Below are positions 21,623 to 34,626 of a stretch of 64,000 nucleotides of DNA, piece after piece. Within the stretch, counting starts at the first letter, position 1. Each line of letters begins with the position of its first letter. Source of the DNA: Ophiura sarsii. Taxonomy: Eukaryota; Echinodermata; Ophiuroidea; Amphilepidida; Ophiuridae. Position numbers and translations under genes: made by a program. Location: positions 84,271,761 through 84,335,760 of the forward strand of contig CM069441.1 in assembly GCA_035610835.1 (NCBI GenBank), in the 5' to 3' direction. The notes below the pieces were generated by a model. That model saw only the letters and a list, made by a program, of their open reading frames with translations. It was not told the DNA's origin and did no database searches.

Positions 21623-22598
21623 TAAGTGATGTACTGTAAAAGTGGTAGTGTTTGCGCTTTGCAGATTTTCAACTGTTTTGCTTGTTTTTAAAATTCACAA
21701 TTTGTAGTTTCATCACTTATATTCAAAAGAGATATATTCTGGTGTTATTATTTTCACGGTAGCTGGTTCAATTAGAAAATCGCGAAAATAAATGTAGCAC
21801 AAAAATGTCCACTTTTTCATTATCATACTGAGCTCAATGTTACAAGTTAAAATTCCAATATTCATACAGTAGCTAAAGATTAGGCTAATGAAAGTTGATC
21901 CCCAGTATCCTGTTGCCTGACAGACCCAACTTTTCAGTTTTACCAAAACTTTCATTATTTTGTGCAAAAATTACATTTTCTGACAAACTTGAAAAAGAAA
22001 AAGAAAAAATACCTTTTAAGACATTTTAAGTGGCTCAAAATACCAGACATCTTCTCTTCCTGTTGATTGTAGGGATTGTATGCCAAAGATAATACTTAAA
22101 ATCTGTGAACATTTCTTTGCCAAACTTGAAAACCTATTTATCATTCAGTAGACACCGAGATGCATTTAGAAGGCTTTTAGAATAACTTCAAAATTAAAAA
22201 GCCTCTAATAGCAAGTAAACAATATATCATCTTTGTCAGGGGGTGCATTGAGGATGGCTCACATGTAAGATATAATAAGGGGATATCCTTCTCTACTGAT
22301 CACTTATGGGTCTATGTAAAAACATCGGCCATTTTTGGTTTAAACATTCTTATAAGATGGGTCACATTTCATCAAAATTGCCAGACAACCATCAAATCAG
22401 AATAGCATTTGATCCAATCCTTTGTAAAGGCCACAAAAAGCAGTCAAATCCATTGTTTTTGAGGTAGGAAAGCCATTAGATAAATGGGTATCAGACCTAT
22501 TACTGCTCAGCCCCAGGAAAAAGTATCCCAATATTGTTTATAAAACTAGTTCACTCTCTCACTGTTTAACATTTGGCGATCGGTTTGAACATTGTATA

Positions 22599-22856
22599 CA
22601 GCTGCAGCAAAAGGGTGCAGTTGTCTCTCTTAAAGAAAACGTTAGATCCTAATACCCACAAAAGGAGCTTTAATTGAAATCTTCAAAATGATACCATTGT
22701 GGTCAAGATTGTATGAAACTGCTTTCTGATTTGATTCGTGAAGAAAAATTACTGTAAAATGTTCTTTATTTTCTTTGTTTTTCTATGCCCAATTCCATAA
22801 ATATCTCAAAAATCAAAATGCATTTGACCAACAACTGCCCACTTTTGCCACGACAG
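22599..22856. mobile_element. TA-type MITE with GCAGCAAAAGGGTGCAGTTG ends, copy 2
   Basis: It starts CAGCTGCAGCAAAAGGGTGC and ends TTTTGCCACGACAG, with TA at each junction. The internal order (TAATACCCACAAAAGGAGC, TTGTGGTCAAGATTG, TTCCATAAATATCTCA) matches copy 3 at 31531 in the same orientation. Confidence 0.75.
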
Positions 22857-23983
22857 TACACATTTTATTTAAAACTTGGTTCATTGTGCTTGTTACCATA
22901 AAACGGGTAGTTAGTTATCTTAGATAATTACCAAAATATATTTGAGTACACCATCATGATCACCTACACCTCTATCTGATGTGTTGGAAGTGCACTTTGC
23001 GTATAGTAAGCATAACTCATAGAGCTTTCAACACAGTTATCAAACTAAAAAATCTAAAATAGATCTTCCAATTACTAGACACAGTAACACACTTCTTCAA
23101 CTTTCAATAATGATGCCACATCCCTTTAGAAAGCCTGGGAGGCCGTAAATAAATCAAAGCCACACGCGCGACATAGCCTATAGGCCGCAAAGACTCCCGG
23201 CAAAAAAGATGTAGAGAGAGAGAGAGCTAGAGAGAAAACCCTTTTTAAGAAGATAGAGTCGTCATCACGGCTGATTTACAGATTCTAACTATGACAAACT
23301 CGACAACAATTTGGAGTTGCTTTGAGCACCGATGGTCTGGTGGTATGCGGATGGGGGTCAGTAACATCCATACATGTAGTGTCAGATTGATGGTCTGGTT
23401 TGCAAAGAATTATAATACTGCCAGAAAAGACCAGCTACATGTAGTTACGTACTTGTATATGGCACAGTCAATTTCCCTTTGGTTTTGCAGAGACGAGAGT
23501 TAGGGATATTCGAATCAACCAATCATATTCTGGGGAAAAAGTTGAAAGCATAGTTATTTTTATGTGGTTTCATCAATATATAGCTAGGTTGTTATAGTAC
23601 ACAATTTGTATTTGTGACAATTAATATTTGTATAACTGCAACCTCTTTTCTTGAAATTATAGTTAAAATATATTCGCTATAGAAATATTGTTTTCATTTC
23701 TCGTGACAAAATGCATCTACATGTATATAGGGACCTTTTCCCATTGTTTCTCATTCACCCGTGAATTTCAGGGTTGGAGTTGAATTCAACAGTAATGCAA
23801 TGATTATTGTGATAGCTCTAGAACAAACTGTCAACTTATAAACATGAATCATTCTTAAAGGCAAAAAAAGCACTAGCTGTTGCTTCGCTTGCTTGTCTGT
23901 TGGCTGTCTTCGGCAGCTGTCATGTCCTTGCTTAAAAACGAAAACTGTTAATATTTGGGCCTAAGCATGTGCATTAGAAGTCA

Positions 23984-24002
23984 GGGGGGGGGGGGAGGGG
24001 GG
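23984..24002 (+). repeat. Poly-G tract
   Basis: G-rich run (GGGGGGGGGGGAGGGGGG) in intron 2. A similar run lies at 24468-24491. Confidence 0.85.
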
Positions 24003-24077
24003 TGCTCAAATTATTTTTGATGGGTTGTGCTGCTGGAGGTTCAAATCCTGACCCACTTTTAGGAGTTTGTTTTGTAA

Positions 24078-24342
24078 GGCTATATTAAAAAAATCTTTTG
24101 TCTCAACGCTCCCGCACGTGTTAATTAATTGATGCGCGTTAGAAAGAAGAAGAAAAAAAAGATTTTTTTTATTATTTTTATTTTTTTCCAAAAAACACAC
24201 ACACAAAAGGTCACTTTTACAAGGATTTCAATATTTTATATTTATAATTTTTTTTTAAAGAAACTTTAAAAAAAACCTGCATTCCGCATTAGGTTTTGAA
24301 AATCTGAAGAGCTTTGAGACAAAAGATTTTTTTAATAAAGCC
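24078..24342. mobile_element. GGCTATATT Harbinger-like MITE, TAA duplication, copy 2
   Basis: It starts GGCTATATTAAAAAAATC and ends TTTTTTTAATAAAGCC, flanked by TAA (24075-24077, 24343-24345). The body is the reverse complement of the copy at 18909 (CATTCCGCATTAGGTTTTG, AGGATTTCAATATTTTATA). At 265 bp it is internally shorter than the other two copies. Confidence 0.85.
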
Positions 24343-26340
24343 TAATGTTAGGCTTTTTTTTCCACGATTTTTTTGACCTATGATGAAGGTTTTCAGCACA
24401 TGTTTAGGGAATGTTTGCAACAAAGTGACCCATTAGGAGGGCGGTAACATACAGTTGTGTGCGCAAAGGTGGGGGAGGGGGGGGGGGGGGCAGTTTGATC
24501 TATCAGTCGGGGGAGCTGGAGTGGTTACTTAGAATAAGTTCTAAGTAATTGTCCCTCAATCAAAACCAACACGGTTTGGGGAAAGCCATGCCACTTTGCA
24601 CTCTGCGACTGAGAATGGCACTGTCTGGGTTATGGAGCATGGACTATGGAGCTAGTTTTTTGCGTGCAGGTTTGGGGAACGCCATGCCCAACACCCTCCC
24701 CCCTCAAGTTTCTTACTCGGTGGAGTGCATGCCACGTAACATACCTGTATAATCTTATATAGTATCCCCTCCCCCGGATTACAAGCAATTAAAGGTGGGC
24801 AAATTTCTCTTGAAATTATGTAACTCTGTCCAAGGTTTATTGAAATCTGTTCGGAAGTGTTCGTTAACAATAAGGTTATTTGGCAAATAGAAATACAGGT
24901 GAGTCAAAAAACTGCAATAGTGGAAAGAATCCATCTAGTTTTTAAAACCAAGTTGATGTTTGAAAATTTTCAAACGTTATAAGAATAGCATATTTGTTAC
25001 CAATTCCATGTGAAAAAATGAAGTCAATCACATTTTTCGTTTGCCTTTGGTGAACCTTTTTACCCATGCACCCATTTCACATGCTTGTCCATAAAACACC
25101 CAAAACATGCATAAAGATCCTAAAATGCTTCTCTTATTAAAATTTGAAAATTCAAGTAAATTTGTGACATAATTTGGAATTTAATACATCCTTTTTTATT
25201 TACATGGGATATAGAATAATCAATTTACATAACCCATGCTATGAAATGCTTATAATGTTACAAATATGAATACAAATTAAATTATTCCAAATTTTTGTGG
25301 GCGGGATATTTAAATGTGAACATGATGTGTGCAATTTCAATTGAAAATCACTATACTCATGGACAAACAAGTAGATTGGGTTGTGCAGAAAAAAAATTCA
25401 CCAAAGATAAACAAAAAATGCGATTGACTTCATTTATTCACATAAAGTTAGAAAAGTTAGAAAATAAAGTATGTCCAAATGTTGGTAAGGAAGTTCCACT
25501 GACAAATATTATTACTATATATTGGCAGGGGGCTGATCCTGGTCCGAAGTGCCTGCAAAAGCAAAAAGACACCATTTCACTTCTATTTTGTGGTAACAAA
25601 ATTATTAAGACCTGGAAGCTCATACAAGAATGTAATGTTATGACCCCCATTTTATTTCATCTGCTACTTCTTTAATGGCACCGTTTTCAGCTTTATTTTG
25701 GTCTTTTTTAAATCCCCTATTTTATCAAAACTGTAAATCACAAAGATTTGCATCATAAAGTCCTGACTTGAAAAATATTTATTTTAGTTCTTATTTCTAT
25801 TATAAATGTAGCTCTGTCGGTCATAAACAATTTCATGACCTAAGCTCACTACTTCAGGGGTTCAATTTTGCCGTAGGAAAGTTAATGGAAATTTGTAAAA
25901 ATGTTACCTTTCCAGGGGCTCCAGGTATGAACATTATAAAGCTACCTCTTCCCTTCTCCTACCACGGACCCTTTTCCCATAAAACAACCAAAAACCCAGA
26001 AAGAGTCAAAAATTTGTATCATATCAGACAATTGTATAATTAATACAGATATAAACTGTCAAAGACTGACCAACCAGCATACCAAACATTGGGTTGAAAA
26101 CAAACTTGAACTTGGAAATGGATCCTCCTATATTATTTAGAGATGTTTCAAATATCGTGTTTGCATTCGTCCGTTCAAGGGCAGATGACCTGGGGCAACA
26201 TAAGACATTTGCTCGTTTTATATATTGTTGTGTATCATTGCATTCCGTTTGACAGTTGTGTTTCCCTTGGCTGTAGTTTTGATGACACATGGTAGATGAG
26301 GTACAGGGTGTCCCATAATGATTTGTACCGTGTTTGATAA

Positions 26341-26660
26341 GGCTATATTAAAAAATCATTTGTCTCAAAGCTCCCGTGTGCGGTAGTTAATTGGTGCGTG
26401 TTAGAAGAAGATTTTTCTTTTTTTTAGATTTTATTTTTTATTTTAATTCTTTTTTTCCAAAAAAAAAAAAGAAATCCCAAATTTTCACAGATTTTTCAGA
26501 TTTTCGTTGATCACATCATTTTAAATACAAAAGGTCACTTTTACAAGGATTTCAATATTTTATATTTAAAAAAAAAAAAAACCTTACAAAAAACAGCACT
26601 CCGCATTAGGTTTTGAAAAACTGAAGAACTTTGAGACAAAAGATTTTTTTTAATATAGCC
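26341..26660. mobile_element. GGCTATATT Harbinger-like MITE, TAA duplication, copy 3
   Basis: It starts GGCTATATTAAAAAATC and ends TTTTTTAATATAGCC, flanked by TAA (26338-26340, 26661-26663). It is collinear with copy 2 and reversed relative to copy 1. It is inserted in, and therefore younger than, the mariner-like element 26304-27775. Confidence 0.87.
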
Positions 26661-27555
26661 TAAAATATAAACACATCAGTGTATCTGAGTCAGATAGCAA
26701 TATACTGGTAGAAATGCCCTTTTTAATTTCATCAATATCTCTCTTTGTTCAGGTGCAGCGCGCGCAAAGAAGATTTTAAGGTCTTCCCACAATGCAATGC
26801 GCGAACGCCAGCCAACTTATGCTTTTTTCACACGATGCATTTGTGGAGCTCGTTAAGTTTTAGAAATAAGAAAAAGGAACACTGATGACTAATTTATTCA
26901 TTGATGTGAACTAGAACCTAATAGCTCCCAACGATTGTCTGAAGTCAGTGTAGCTGAACAATTCCTTGAAGTCATACAAATATTACTTCAGAAACATAAC
27001 AAACCGTTGACATCATTCAACCTTTGAGTGGATATAGAACACAGCAAATTTCCTGCACAACATTTCAATTAGGTGAATTTAAATATTTTCAAAACAGATA
27101 ATATTGGTCAAAGTTGGAATCTACCATTTGCACAAAATACTATTATTTTAATCTAATTGTCAAAATCCAAAATTTCTAAGAGCTCCTAAGAAAGCTAAAT
27201 AAATGTAGATGTTGGAATCACAAGTAATATAGTGACCATTATGTACGTCATTCATATATTCTTGTTCATTGATTGGTTAAAAGTGGGTCACATGATCAAA
27301 AATAAACATGCTATTTTGTCAAAAGTACTATTTACAGCTCCCAAAAGTACTATTTACGGCGCACCAGTGCACCAGTAGTTTCACGCAGCGTTGTACTCCA
27401 CGTGACGCGAGAGGGTGCACGATTTGCTTCCCGGGCGCAGCGTGACGATCGTTCGATGCACTGCCTTTGAATTGAACTATTAAATTGGAACTTACTGGAT
27501 GAATTTCGAATTTGAACTTTATGGAACTAGAAATATATGAATGACGTATATAAAA

Positions 27556-27703
27556 CAAATATATACTGTCTTTATTCGAGTCTCTGGATTAAAACTATGG
27601 ACCCTGGTGACTGCAATAGTGCTATTTTGCTTCGGGATAGCACTATTGCAGTCACCTCGGGCCCATAGTTTTAACCAGAGTCTTTCATGGCAGTATATAT
27701 TTG
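27556..27703. repeat. Long hairpin around GCACTATTGCAGTCACC
   Basis: The inner arms GGTGACTGCAATAGTGCTAT and ATAGCACTATTGCAGTCACC pair around a TTTGCTTCGGG-type loop. The pairing continues outward through CCATAGTTTTAA, CCAGAG and CAGTATATATTTG with small bulges, about 65 bp in all. Confidence 0.85.
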
Positions 27704-27836
27704 TATAATATAGTGATAATAGTCATTGCCAAATGAGTGCAATTTTCCCAGTATAAATCATTTTGGGACACCCTGTATATTTGATGGTATTGTAAGTGAC
27801 GCTCAAAGCCCAAATTATTGTAGCGGTAATATTAGT

Positions 27837-28760
27837 GTATAAGGTGACATTTGATATACCAAGTGATTGATTACCTTATATAATAGAGTAATCAAATTCA
27901 AAAATGTATCCATGTCAGAAAGGGCGTAGGACAGGGATTCTGAACTGGTGGCGCACGACCCACGTGTGGCGGATTGGCACAAGCCAAGTGGCACAAGGCC
28001 TCAAGTCAGAAAAACTCCACTACCTTTATTGAGCAAGTTTATGTAACCATAATTCCCGGCCATAATTATGTATTATTAGGGTATAAGGTGACATTTGATA
28101 TATCAATTATGTGATTGATTACCTTATTTAATAAAGTAATTTCATGTAAGAACATATCAGTGTCACTATAGGGCCTAGGGCAGGGATTCTGAACTGGTGG
28201 CGCACATGGGCCACGTATGGTGCATTGGCACAAGCCAAGTGGCGCACGGCCTCAAGTCAGAAAACTCCACTACCTTATCGAGCAAGTTTATGTAACCATA
28301 ATTCCCGGCCATAATTATGTATTATTAGGGTATAAGGTGACATTTAATATATCAATTATGTGATTGATTACCTTATTTAATAAAGTAATCTCATGTAAGA
28401 ACAAATCAGTGTCACTATAGGGCCTGGGACAGGGATTCTGAACTGGTGGCGCACGCGAGCCACGTGTGGTGCATTGGCACAAGCCAAGTGGCGCACGGCC
28501 TCAAGTCAGAAAACTCCACTACCTTATCGAGCAAGTTTATGTAACCATAATTATGTATATTAGGTATAAGGTGACATTTGAAATATCAATTGATTGATTA
28601 CCATTTATAATAAAGTAAACACAGTCAAGAACATATCAGTGTCAGTACTAGTAAGGGCCGTGATGTGTGGCGCATTTGCATGAGCCAAGTGGCGCACGGC
28701 CTCAAGTCAGAAAAACTCCACTACCTTATCGAGCAAGTTTTTGTAACCATAATTACGAAT
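27837..28760 (+). repeat. Tandem array, four units of 234-249 bp
   Basis: Units start at 27837, 28081, 28330 and 28564 with GTATAAGGTGACATTTGATA. Each continues through GATTGATTACCTTAT, ACAGGGATTCTGAACTGGTG, CACAAGCCAAGTGGC, CACTACCTTATCGAGCAAG and GTAACCATAATT. Units 2 and 3 are closest; unit 4 has lost the GGGATTCTGAACTGG block. It is non-coding. Confidence 0.88.
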
Positions 28761-29717
28761 GCCAGCAGCACTTTTAGCTACACCTTTAAAAATGGCTGAC
28801 ATTCAATAGCATCAATGGGGCACCCCCTCTTGACCCCTGTAAGGATCCCAAAGACGGGGACTTTTGAGCGACCCATATTTGTCAGGACTGGGGTAGTGGT
28901 GCTTTGATGTTTGAAATCTTACAAATTGTGGTGCACTACCAGATTTAGTTGAGAAAGTCTGGCCTAGGAGTATTACAACCAATGTTCAAATTAAGTGGTA
29001 ATCGGGGCTTTCTGAAGCCCAAAGATATTGGCGGATAACTTAAATTTTAACTAGGTTATCCGTCGGATGACCAAATTGTTTAAATATGTGTACTGTTCTT
29101 CGGTGGAAAACCAAAAACATTGGCTGATAACCTGATGTCATGGTTATCCGCTGGAAAACCTGATATTCTTTCTTAATGTGAACACTGATTACAAATATAC
29201 AAATGTACATAATCATATATGATCATATATAAGATATTCACCGCATTGACTGCACCAACTTGGGTGAATATCTATTATATATTAGCCCTCATCCTTGATA
29301 TTTAACTTTGTGTGAAAATGGGAGGAAATTAAGTAAATAACAATTCCTAGTAAAATGGTAGAGGGATGTTAAAGGATTTAAAATTACCAAAAAGTGGCTG
29401 AAAAACCAAGGTCGGAATTTCCTCAAATATGTTGGGATACAATGTGTCCCCCCCCCCCCCCGATGTGTGCCCATTACAATATTATTTTAAAAACCTGCGT
29501 TGTTAAAGACCCTCATTTTTTCTTAAAAAAAAATAAATTGTAACATTTTTCATTAGAAAGTATGACATTCTTACCACCCAAATATATTAGAGACAATTAT
29601 AAGCCCATTTGTTGGTGAAAGAAGGTTCTTCAGCCTTCAGGCGCTATTTTTCTCCAAACTCCACTCTGAAGCCTTCACTTATTTTAGACCCAATACATCC
29701 ATTGACCTTACAACTAA

Positions 29718-30054
29718 GGCCAAAATTTGTTTGTTTGTTATATTGGCGTAACGGGCTGAACAAAAATAGGGTAGGTAGGTAGGGATTTTTTATTTTATTT
29801 TATTTTTTAAATTTTTTTAGCAGCTGTTTTTGAACAATGTTAACCGAGTTTAAACATTCCCTATTGTTTGTTAGAAGCACCGTCGTATTTCGTTCGAGAA
29901 AAAACATTTATTTTTTTCATTTTTTTATTTTTTAGGGTCGGTCGGTTGGTTTTTTTTTTTTTTTTTCACTGAAAAAAAAAGAAAAAGTGTAGGGTCGGGC
30001 GTATTTTTAGGGTCGGGCGGGTTACGCCAATATAACAATTTTTTTTTTGTTGCC
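29718..30054. mobile_element. Harbinger-like MITE, TAA duplication, with inner TTATATTGGCGTAAC repeat
   Basis: It starts GGCCAAAATTTGTTTG and ends TTTTTTTTGTTGCC, flanked by TAA (29715-29717, 30055-30057). A second inverted pair, TTATATTGGCGTAACGGG / CGGGTTACGCCAATATAA, lies just inside. The middle carries GGGTCGGTCGGTTGG and long A/T runs. Confidence 0.78.
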
Positions 30055-30537
30055 TAAGTGAGTGCTCCTCTCATCCCAGGATGGCAAATTCTGTTCAACA
30101 AATTCAGTGTTAATATGAATGCAAATCAAAACTCAATGTCTCAATCTCTTCTGAGAGCTAATGCATGTACTGTTAGAAGTCAATACTAGCATTTCAACAG
30201 CTAATACATAATACAATACAATAAAACCAATGTTTACCTACCCTATGTCAATACTCTACAGTTGCCAAGTACCCTTCAAAATGTAGGTCTATAATGTGTG
30301 ACCTAACACTAATCAAATATAACAAATCTTTTTCAAAGTGATTACTTCCTATGAATTATAAATCTACAATCAAATCAAGTACTGAATTGTAGTATGTGTT
30401 AAATTGATATGGTTAGAAAGAAAAATGTTGATTTTATTATATCAAGTAGGCTATTTTAAATTTTTAAATAGATTCACCTCATGACCTGCAATGGAATTGT
30501 GGATACTTAGTACCTGAGTTTTTGTGACCAAAATACC

Positions 30538-30683
30538 TTGACTCACAAGTCAAGTCACAGACACTTGATAGTCAAGTCAACTTAGTCAAGTCTTTAACTC
30601 AATTTTCCTCATGTCAAGTCAAGTCAATCCAATGGGTAAAGTCAAGTCAATTCAAGCCGTTGGTTGTTTCAAGTCAAGTCACC
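30538..30683 (+). repeat. Cluster of TCAAG/CAAGT motifs
   Basis: Within about 145 bases the pentamer TCAAG occurs more than a dozen times in runs such as AGTCAAGTCAAG, separated by irregular spacers. It looks like a decayed (TCAAG)n satellite. Confidence 0.7.
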
Positions 30684-30737
30684 GATTTTGTTCAAATTGC
30701 ATCCATGAAATTATTTGCCCCATGCATTGATATTAGG

Positions 30738-30830
30738 CCTAAAAAAATTGGATTGCCCTTTCACCTCACTTTTTTATTTGGGTCGGTAGGTCAATTTTTT
30801 TTTTTTTTTTTTTTTTTTAGATTCCAAAGA
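30738..30830 (+). repeat. Partial GGCC...GGTCGG element with poly-T
   Basis: GGCCTAAAAAAATTGGATTG with GGGTCGGTAGGTC and a T22 run matches the left half of the GGC/GCC family. No right end was found. Confidence 0.45.
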
Positions 30831-31530
30831 ATGACCAAATCCCACGGAATATACTGAGGTTTGTAATTTAACTAAGTTTTGATATTAAAATTATGGTGGC
30901 ATGGATAATAAATATTTCAGAGTGGGGTCACAAAGGGGTCAAATGAGGTCATTTAGGTAACAAATTTGTAATTTCTAAAAATAAATTAATTAAAAAAACA
31001 TAGTTTTGTTTTCATTCATGTAGATGCTTGTATAACTTTCTTACTGCATTGCTGCCTTTCACAGACAGCCCTGGGAAAGACCCTAAACATCTGATCTTGT
31101 GAAGAGGTTGAATATACAAAATGAAATTGTACATAACGTCCCTGGAAAACGGTAACATAATCGCCACGCAGCATTCCCAAAATGTCCGCGAGCCATGAAT
31201 CATGATCTGATTAATCCATCTTTATGTTTAAAAGACATCTTGGCATTTAACATTCTTCTCTTCCCTGCACCTCCTGTGGGAGGGCAACAAATTGATGCGA
31301 TTCCTTCGTTGCAATGTTACAGGAGGCGATGATCAGGGTGAGGGGAATGTAGCAGTGTCGGTTGTCTTAGGGCAAGGATTTTTGAAAAAGGTGATGATGA
31401 AGAAAGAAAAATGATGACCAAAACATAAATCACATCTTGGAAAAGAGGCACTTATAATAAAGGTTCTGTCAAAATACATGTATTTGAAGCCAACACTTAT
31501 TCTTATGTTAGATAACAAATGTCACGTGTA

Positions 31531-31780
31531 CAGCCGTTGCAAAAAGGTACAGTTGTCTCTCAAATAAAAAGTTAAGATCTTAATACCAACAATAGGAGCT
31601 GTTTCAATGCTTCAAAATGACACCTTGATGGTTTAGATTGGATACTGTTTTCTGATTTTTTTTTTATGAAAAAAAGTAAATGTAAAATTGTATTTATTTT
31701 CTTTGTTTTTTCCATGCCTATAATTCCATAAATATCTCAGAATGCAGTTTACCGACAACTGCACCCTGTTGCTGCGACAG
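31531..31780. mobile_element. TA-type MITE with GTTGCAAAAAGGTACAGTTG ends, copy 3
   Basis: It starts CAGCCGTTGCAAAAAGG and ends CTGTTGCTGCGACAG, with TA at both junctions. It is collinear with copy 2 at 22599. Confidence 0.75.
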
Positions 31781-33937
31781 TACATAAATTTGCAAAATGA
31801 CGAACATGGAACATCCAAGTTTCGTTGGTAGAGCATAGGATCAAATTACTTGTGACAATGCCATCAACTATTAGATTGTAAAAGATGAATTTGTGTGGAT
31901 TTGTCAAGCATATCCATTCTACATGTAGAATCATGACTGACCATATTGGTCTTCTTTGGTTGAATATGTACCAAATGTTGTTCCATGCAACCAGTGTCCG
32001 AATTAGAAAATAAAAGTTACCTGCACAACAGCAATATTTTCTAGAAAAATGGATTTTTTCCCCTTAAAAATGGCTGAATATCACAATTTGACATGCACAC
32101 AGGCAAATGTTTACATGCACAGAGCCAAAGTTACATGCATTTGTGCATGTAAAACCCCTCTATTTCGAACACTGCATGCAACATAAGAAAAGTCCATATT
32201 TTCAATTTGGGACCCACCCTCATATATGAATAATTTGTTTTATCACAAATGGGACCACAGAGTGGCACAACCCAGTATACTGTTGATTTGACATAATTAT
32301 ATAGGGACTTATAGAAAATTGAAATTGCTTGCTTTTTCTAGTTTGACATCTTTTAATGTGGGGCTCCCTCCACGATCCGACTCCCCAATTATTCTGCTCG
32401 TTTACCTGAGAAGAATACAAAATGACACCCGAGGTGCTAATTTAGTAGCATAGGAATGTGGAATGGTGTGTAGTGAAGATGAGCGTGTGTGGGTGTCGTA
32501 GAGGCAAGATGCGTAGTGCTAACGTGACGGCATGATACCCAGGCCTGCCAAGTTTAAGAATAGATGTATTTTTTTCAAAGTTATAAATAACCAACTCATG
32601 TAAACATAACTTCGATATATTATGTACGCAATAACACACGCACTGGTTGTGTAGAGCCCCATGACTTTTAAAAATAACCTGTTTTATTTTCAGGAAAGGA
32701 AAAGTAATTTTACCACAGGATGTAAACAAGTAAACATGATTGTATACATGTTCACAGTATGCATACAGGGGAAGGGTTTGAATTAATCTAAGGCATCGAA
32801 GGCAATTGCCTTCGATGCCCCACCTAGTTGCCTTGATGCCCTCAAATTATGGATGTTTTCACTCCATTCAAAAGTTAATTTCAAATTGCCTTAAATTGCC
32901 TGCCCTTTACATTTCTGTTTCAAGGCCTGTACAGGGGTTGTAATCCTTTGAAGAAGCACAGTGCAAAATCTGAAATATCTTGATAAAACTTGCTATTATA
33001 TTGTAAGACAACCTTTTTATTTGTCATAAACATGCAACCCTATACCTCTGAGTACTAAAATGTATTCATTGCTATGATAGCCCCTACTTTCTCGGTCTCA
33101 ATCAAGGCAGGCTCAGTGGGGTTACCAGGATTTTTCTGGTGGGGGTGGGGAGGGGGGCAGGACTCTATTCACCAGTATGACTTCACACATGCATTTCCCC
33201 CGATTATCTGTTCTTTGAAGTACTATTCACATGAATTTGGTCATACTTGAGTTACATTTGGTTTTAAACAGGCTTTTAAAATGATATTCCTGTATATGTG
33301 TGCGTGTAGCGTGCGAAAATTTGCTATTGTTAAACTAATTTGGTTTTGATTCCCCAAAATTACGTCTTGAATTTGGATAGAAATGGAGTTAAACCACTTC
33401 AATTTCCCCGAATTTAACCAAATGGGTGCAATTCAACCGAATGATAGTCAGAGGTTTTTATTGCAGCACCCTTTATTACTCAAATGTGGCAGATTGGCAG
33501 ATTGGCTGGATTAAGCCACTGGTGGAATGAGTAGATGCCTGGGTCTTTAATGAATTGCTCAGTGGTGTTCCAGCCGAGGGCGCAGGGCTCTTTTGTACCC
33601 TATGAATGTCAACCCGCATGAATGTGATTGCTAGAATACGCACTGATTACCGCGAACTTGAGATGACATAGTGAGGTGTCAATGCACTCGACAGTTCTTC
33701 TTCTAATTATTCATAGACTTGGTCATCGCTTTGAAGACTGCCCCCAGTGGACTGACACTAACGGGATAGTTTGAATGTTTGTGTGATGATCAATCCTACG
33801 TACTTAATTGCTCAAAGTCTCTTCTCTTTATGTATAAATTGATAAATTGGTTGTCTAGAAGGTCTTAATCAGGGCAATTAGGCTCCATATGCAAAGTTGT
33901 TCTCTGTTTTCAAGCGTAGGCTGTTCAGACGGCCACT

Positions 33938-33965
33938 AAGCTCGAGAATAGTTATTCTCGAGCTT
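33938..33965. repeat. Perfect 12-bp hairpin, AAGCTCGAGAAT
   Basis: The arms 33938-33949 and 33954-33965 are exact reverse complements around AGTT. The following 33966-34320 is rich in GGTTAAC and CTCGAG motifs and includes TGGATTCACATGGC / TGATTCACACGGCC, hinting at a decayed element, but its ends are unclear. Confidence 0.75.
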
Positions 33966-34572
33966 GATTTTTTTAATGCTAACCCAGAGTGCAAACCCAG
34001 AGTGACAAACTTAACCTCGAGTATTAGCGATACTACTGCGGTAGCTTCGAGGTTAACTCAAGGTCATGCGACTCTTCATTCTGCGGTAAGACCTTGGTCA
34101 CAGGTCATAAATCTCACTCGCGGTTAACATTACGGATGGATTCACATGGCGCACACACTCTCTGTTAGCTTCAATCTCGGTTAGCTCTTGGTTAGTGCTT
34201 TGGGGTTAGTAAACCGTAAGATCTTTTAGGGTTAACATTTCAGCTTTATACTCGGGGTTAGTTAGTTAACCATGACTGATTCACACGGCCGTTAACCAAG
34301 AGTTTAACCTCTAGAAATGCAAGAAAGTTATATTGGCGAGGGAACAAGCTTTAGAATCATCATTCCGAAATCATACTTAGGGATTTAGGGTTAAGAAGCA
34401 ATTTTTTGAATTTTTTTTCTTTTTCAAAATTTTTCCAAGTTTTGTTAATATAACCCTTACCCTACCATATACCACAATATACCACGACTGGGCGCGTTGG
34501 TACCACCCCGTGTGGAAGTTTTTGGATGACAAAATGGACCCAGAACATATAGTTTGCGCAATAGTTCTCGTC

Positions 34573-34626
34573 GTCTGAGTGGTTTATTTTACGAGGGCAA
34601 CGCCCGAGTGAAATAAACACGCAGAC
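34573..34626. repeat. Imperfect hairpin GTCTG-GTGGTTTATTTT / AAATAAACAC-CAGAC
   Basis: The arms pair around GGGCAACGCCC with single mismatches. It is isolated, and no terminator role is expected in this context. Confidence 0.6.

Larger units (their letters stand above)
26304..27775. mobile_element. Mariner-like non-autonomous element with CAGGGTGTCCCA ends, carrying nested inserts
   Basis: The left end CAGGGTGTCCCATAATGATT and right end AATCATTTTGGGACACCCTG are inverted and flanked by TA. Terminal repeats of the CAGGGTGTCCC type are common in mariner-like elements. The interior lacks a transposase frame. It contains the GGCTATATT MITE at 26341, 37 bases from the left end, and a long hairpin at 27556-27703. 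Confidence 0.7.

Noticed and set aside
25295..25675. 126-codon plus-strand open frame
   Set aside because: No domain, AT-driven codon use and no splice signals; isolated in repeat-rich intron.
27837..28760. Possible CRISPR or gene cluster
   Set aside because: The period is about 240 bp, the whole unit is repeated and no unique spacers or open frames exist.
34573..34626. Hairpin considered as a transcription terminator
   Set aside because: Intrinsic hairpin terminators are not expected for a pol II intron and no U-tract follows.
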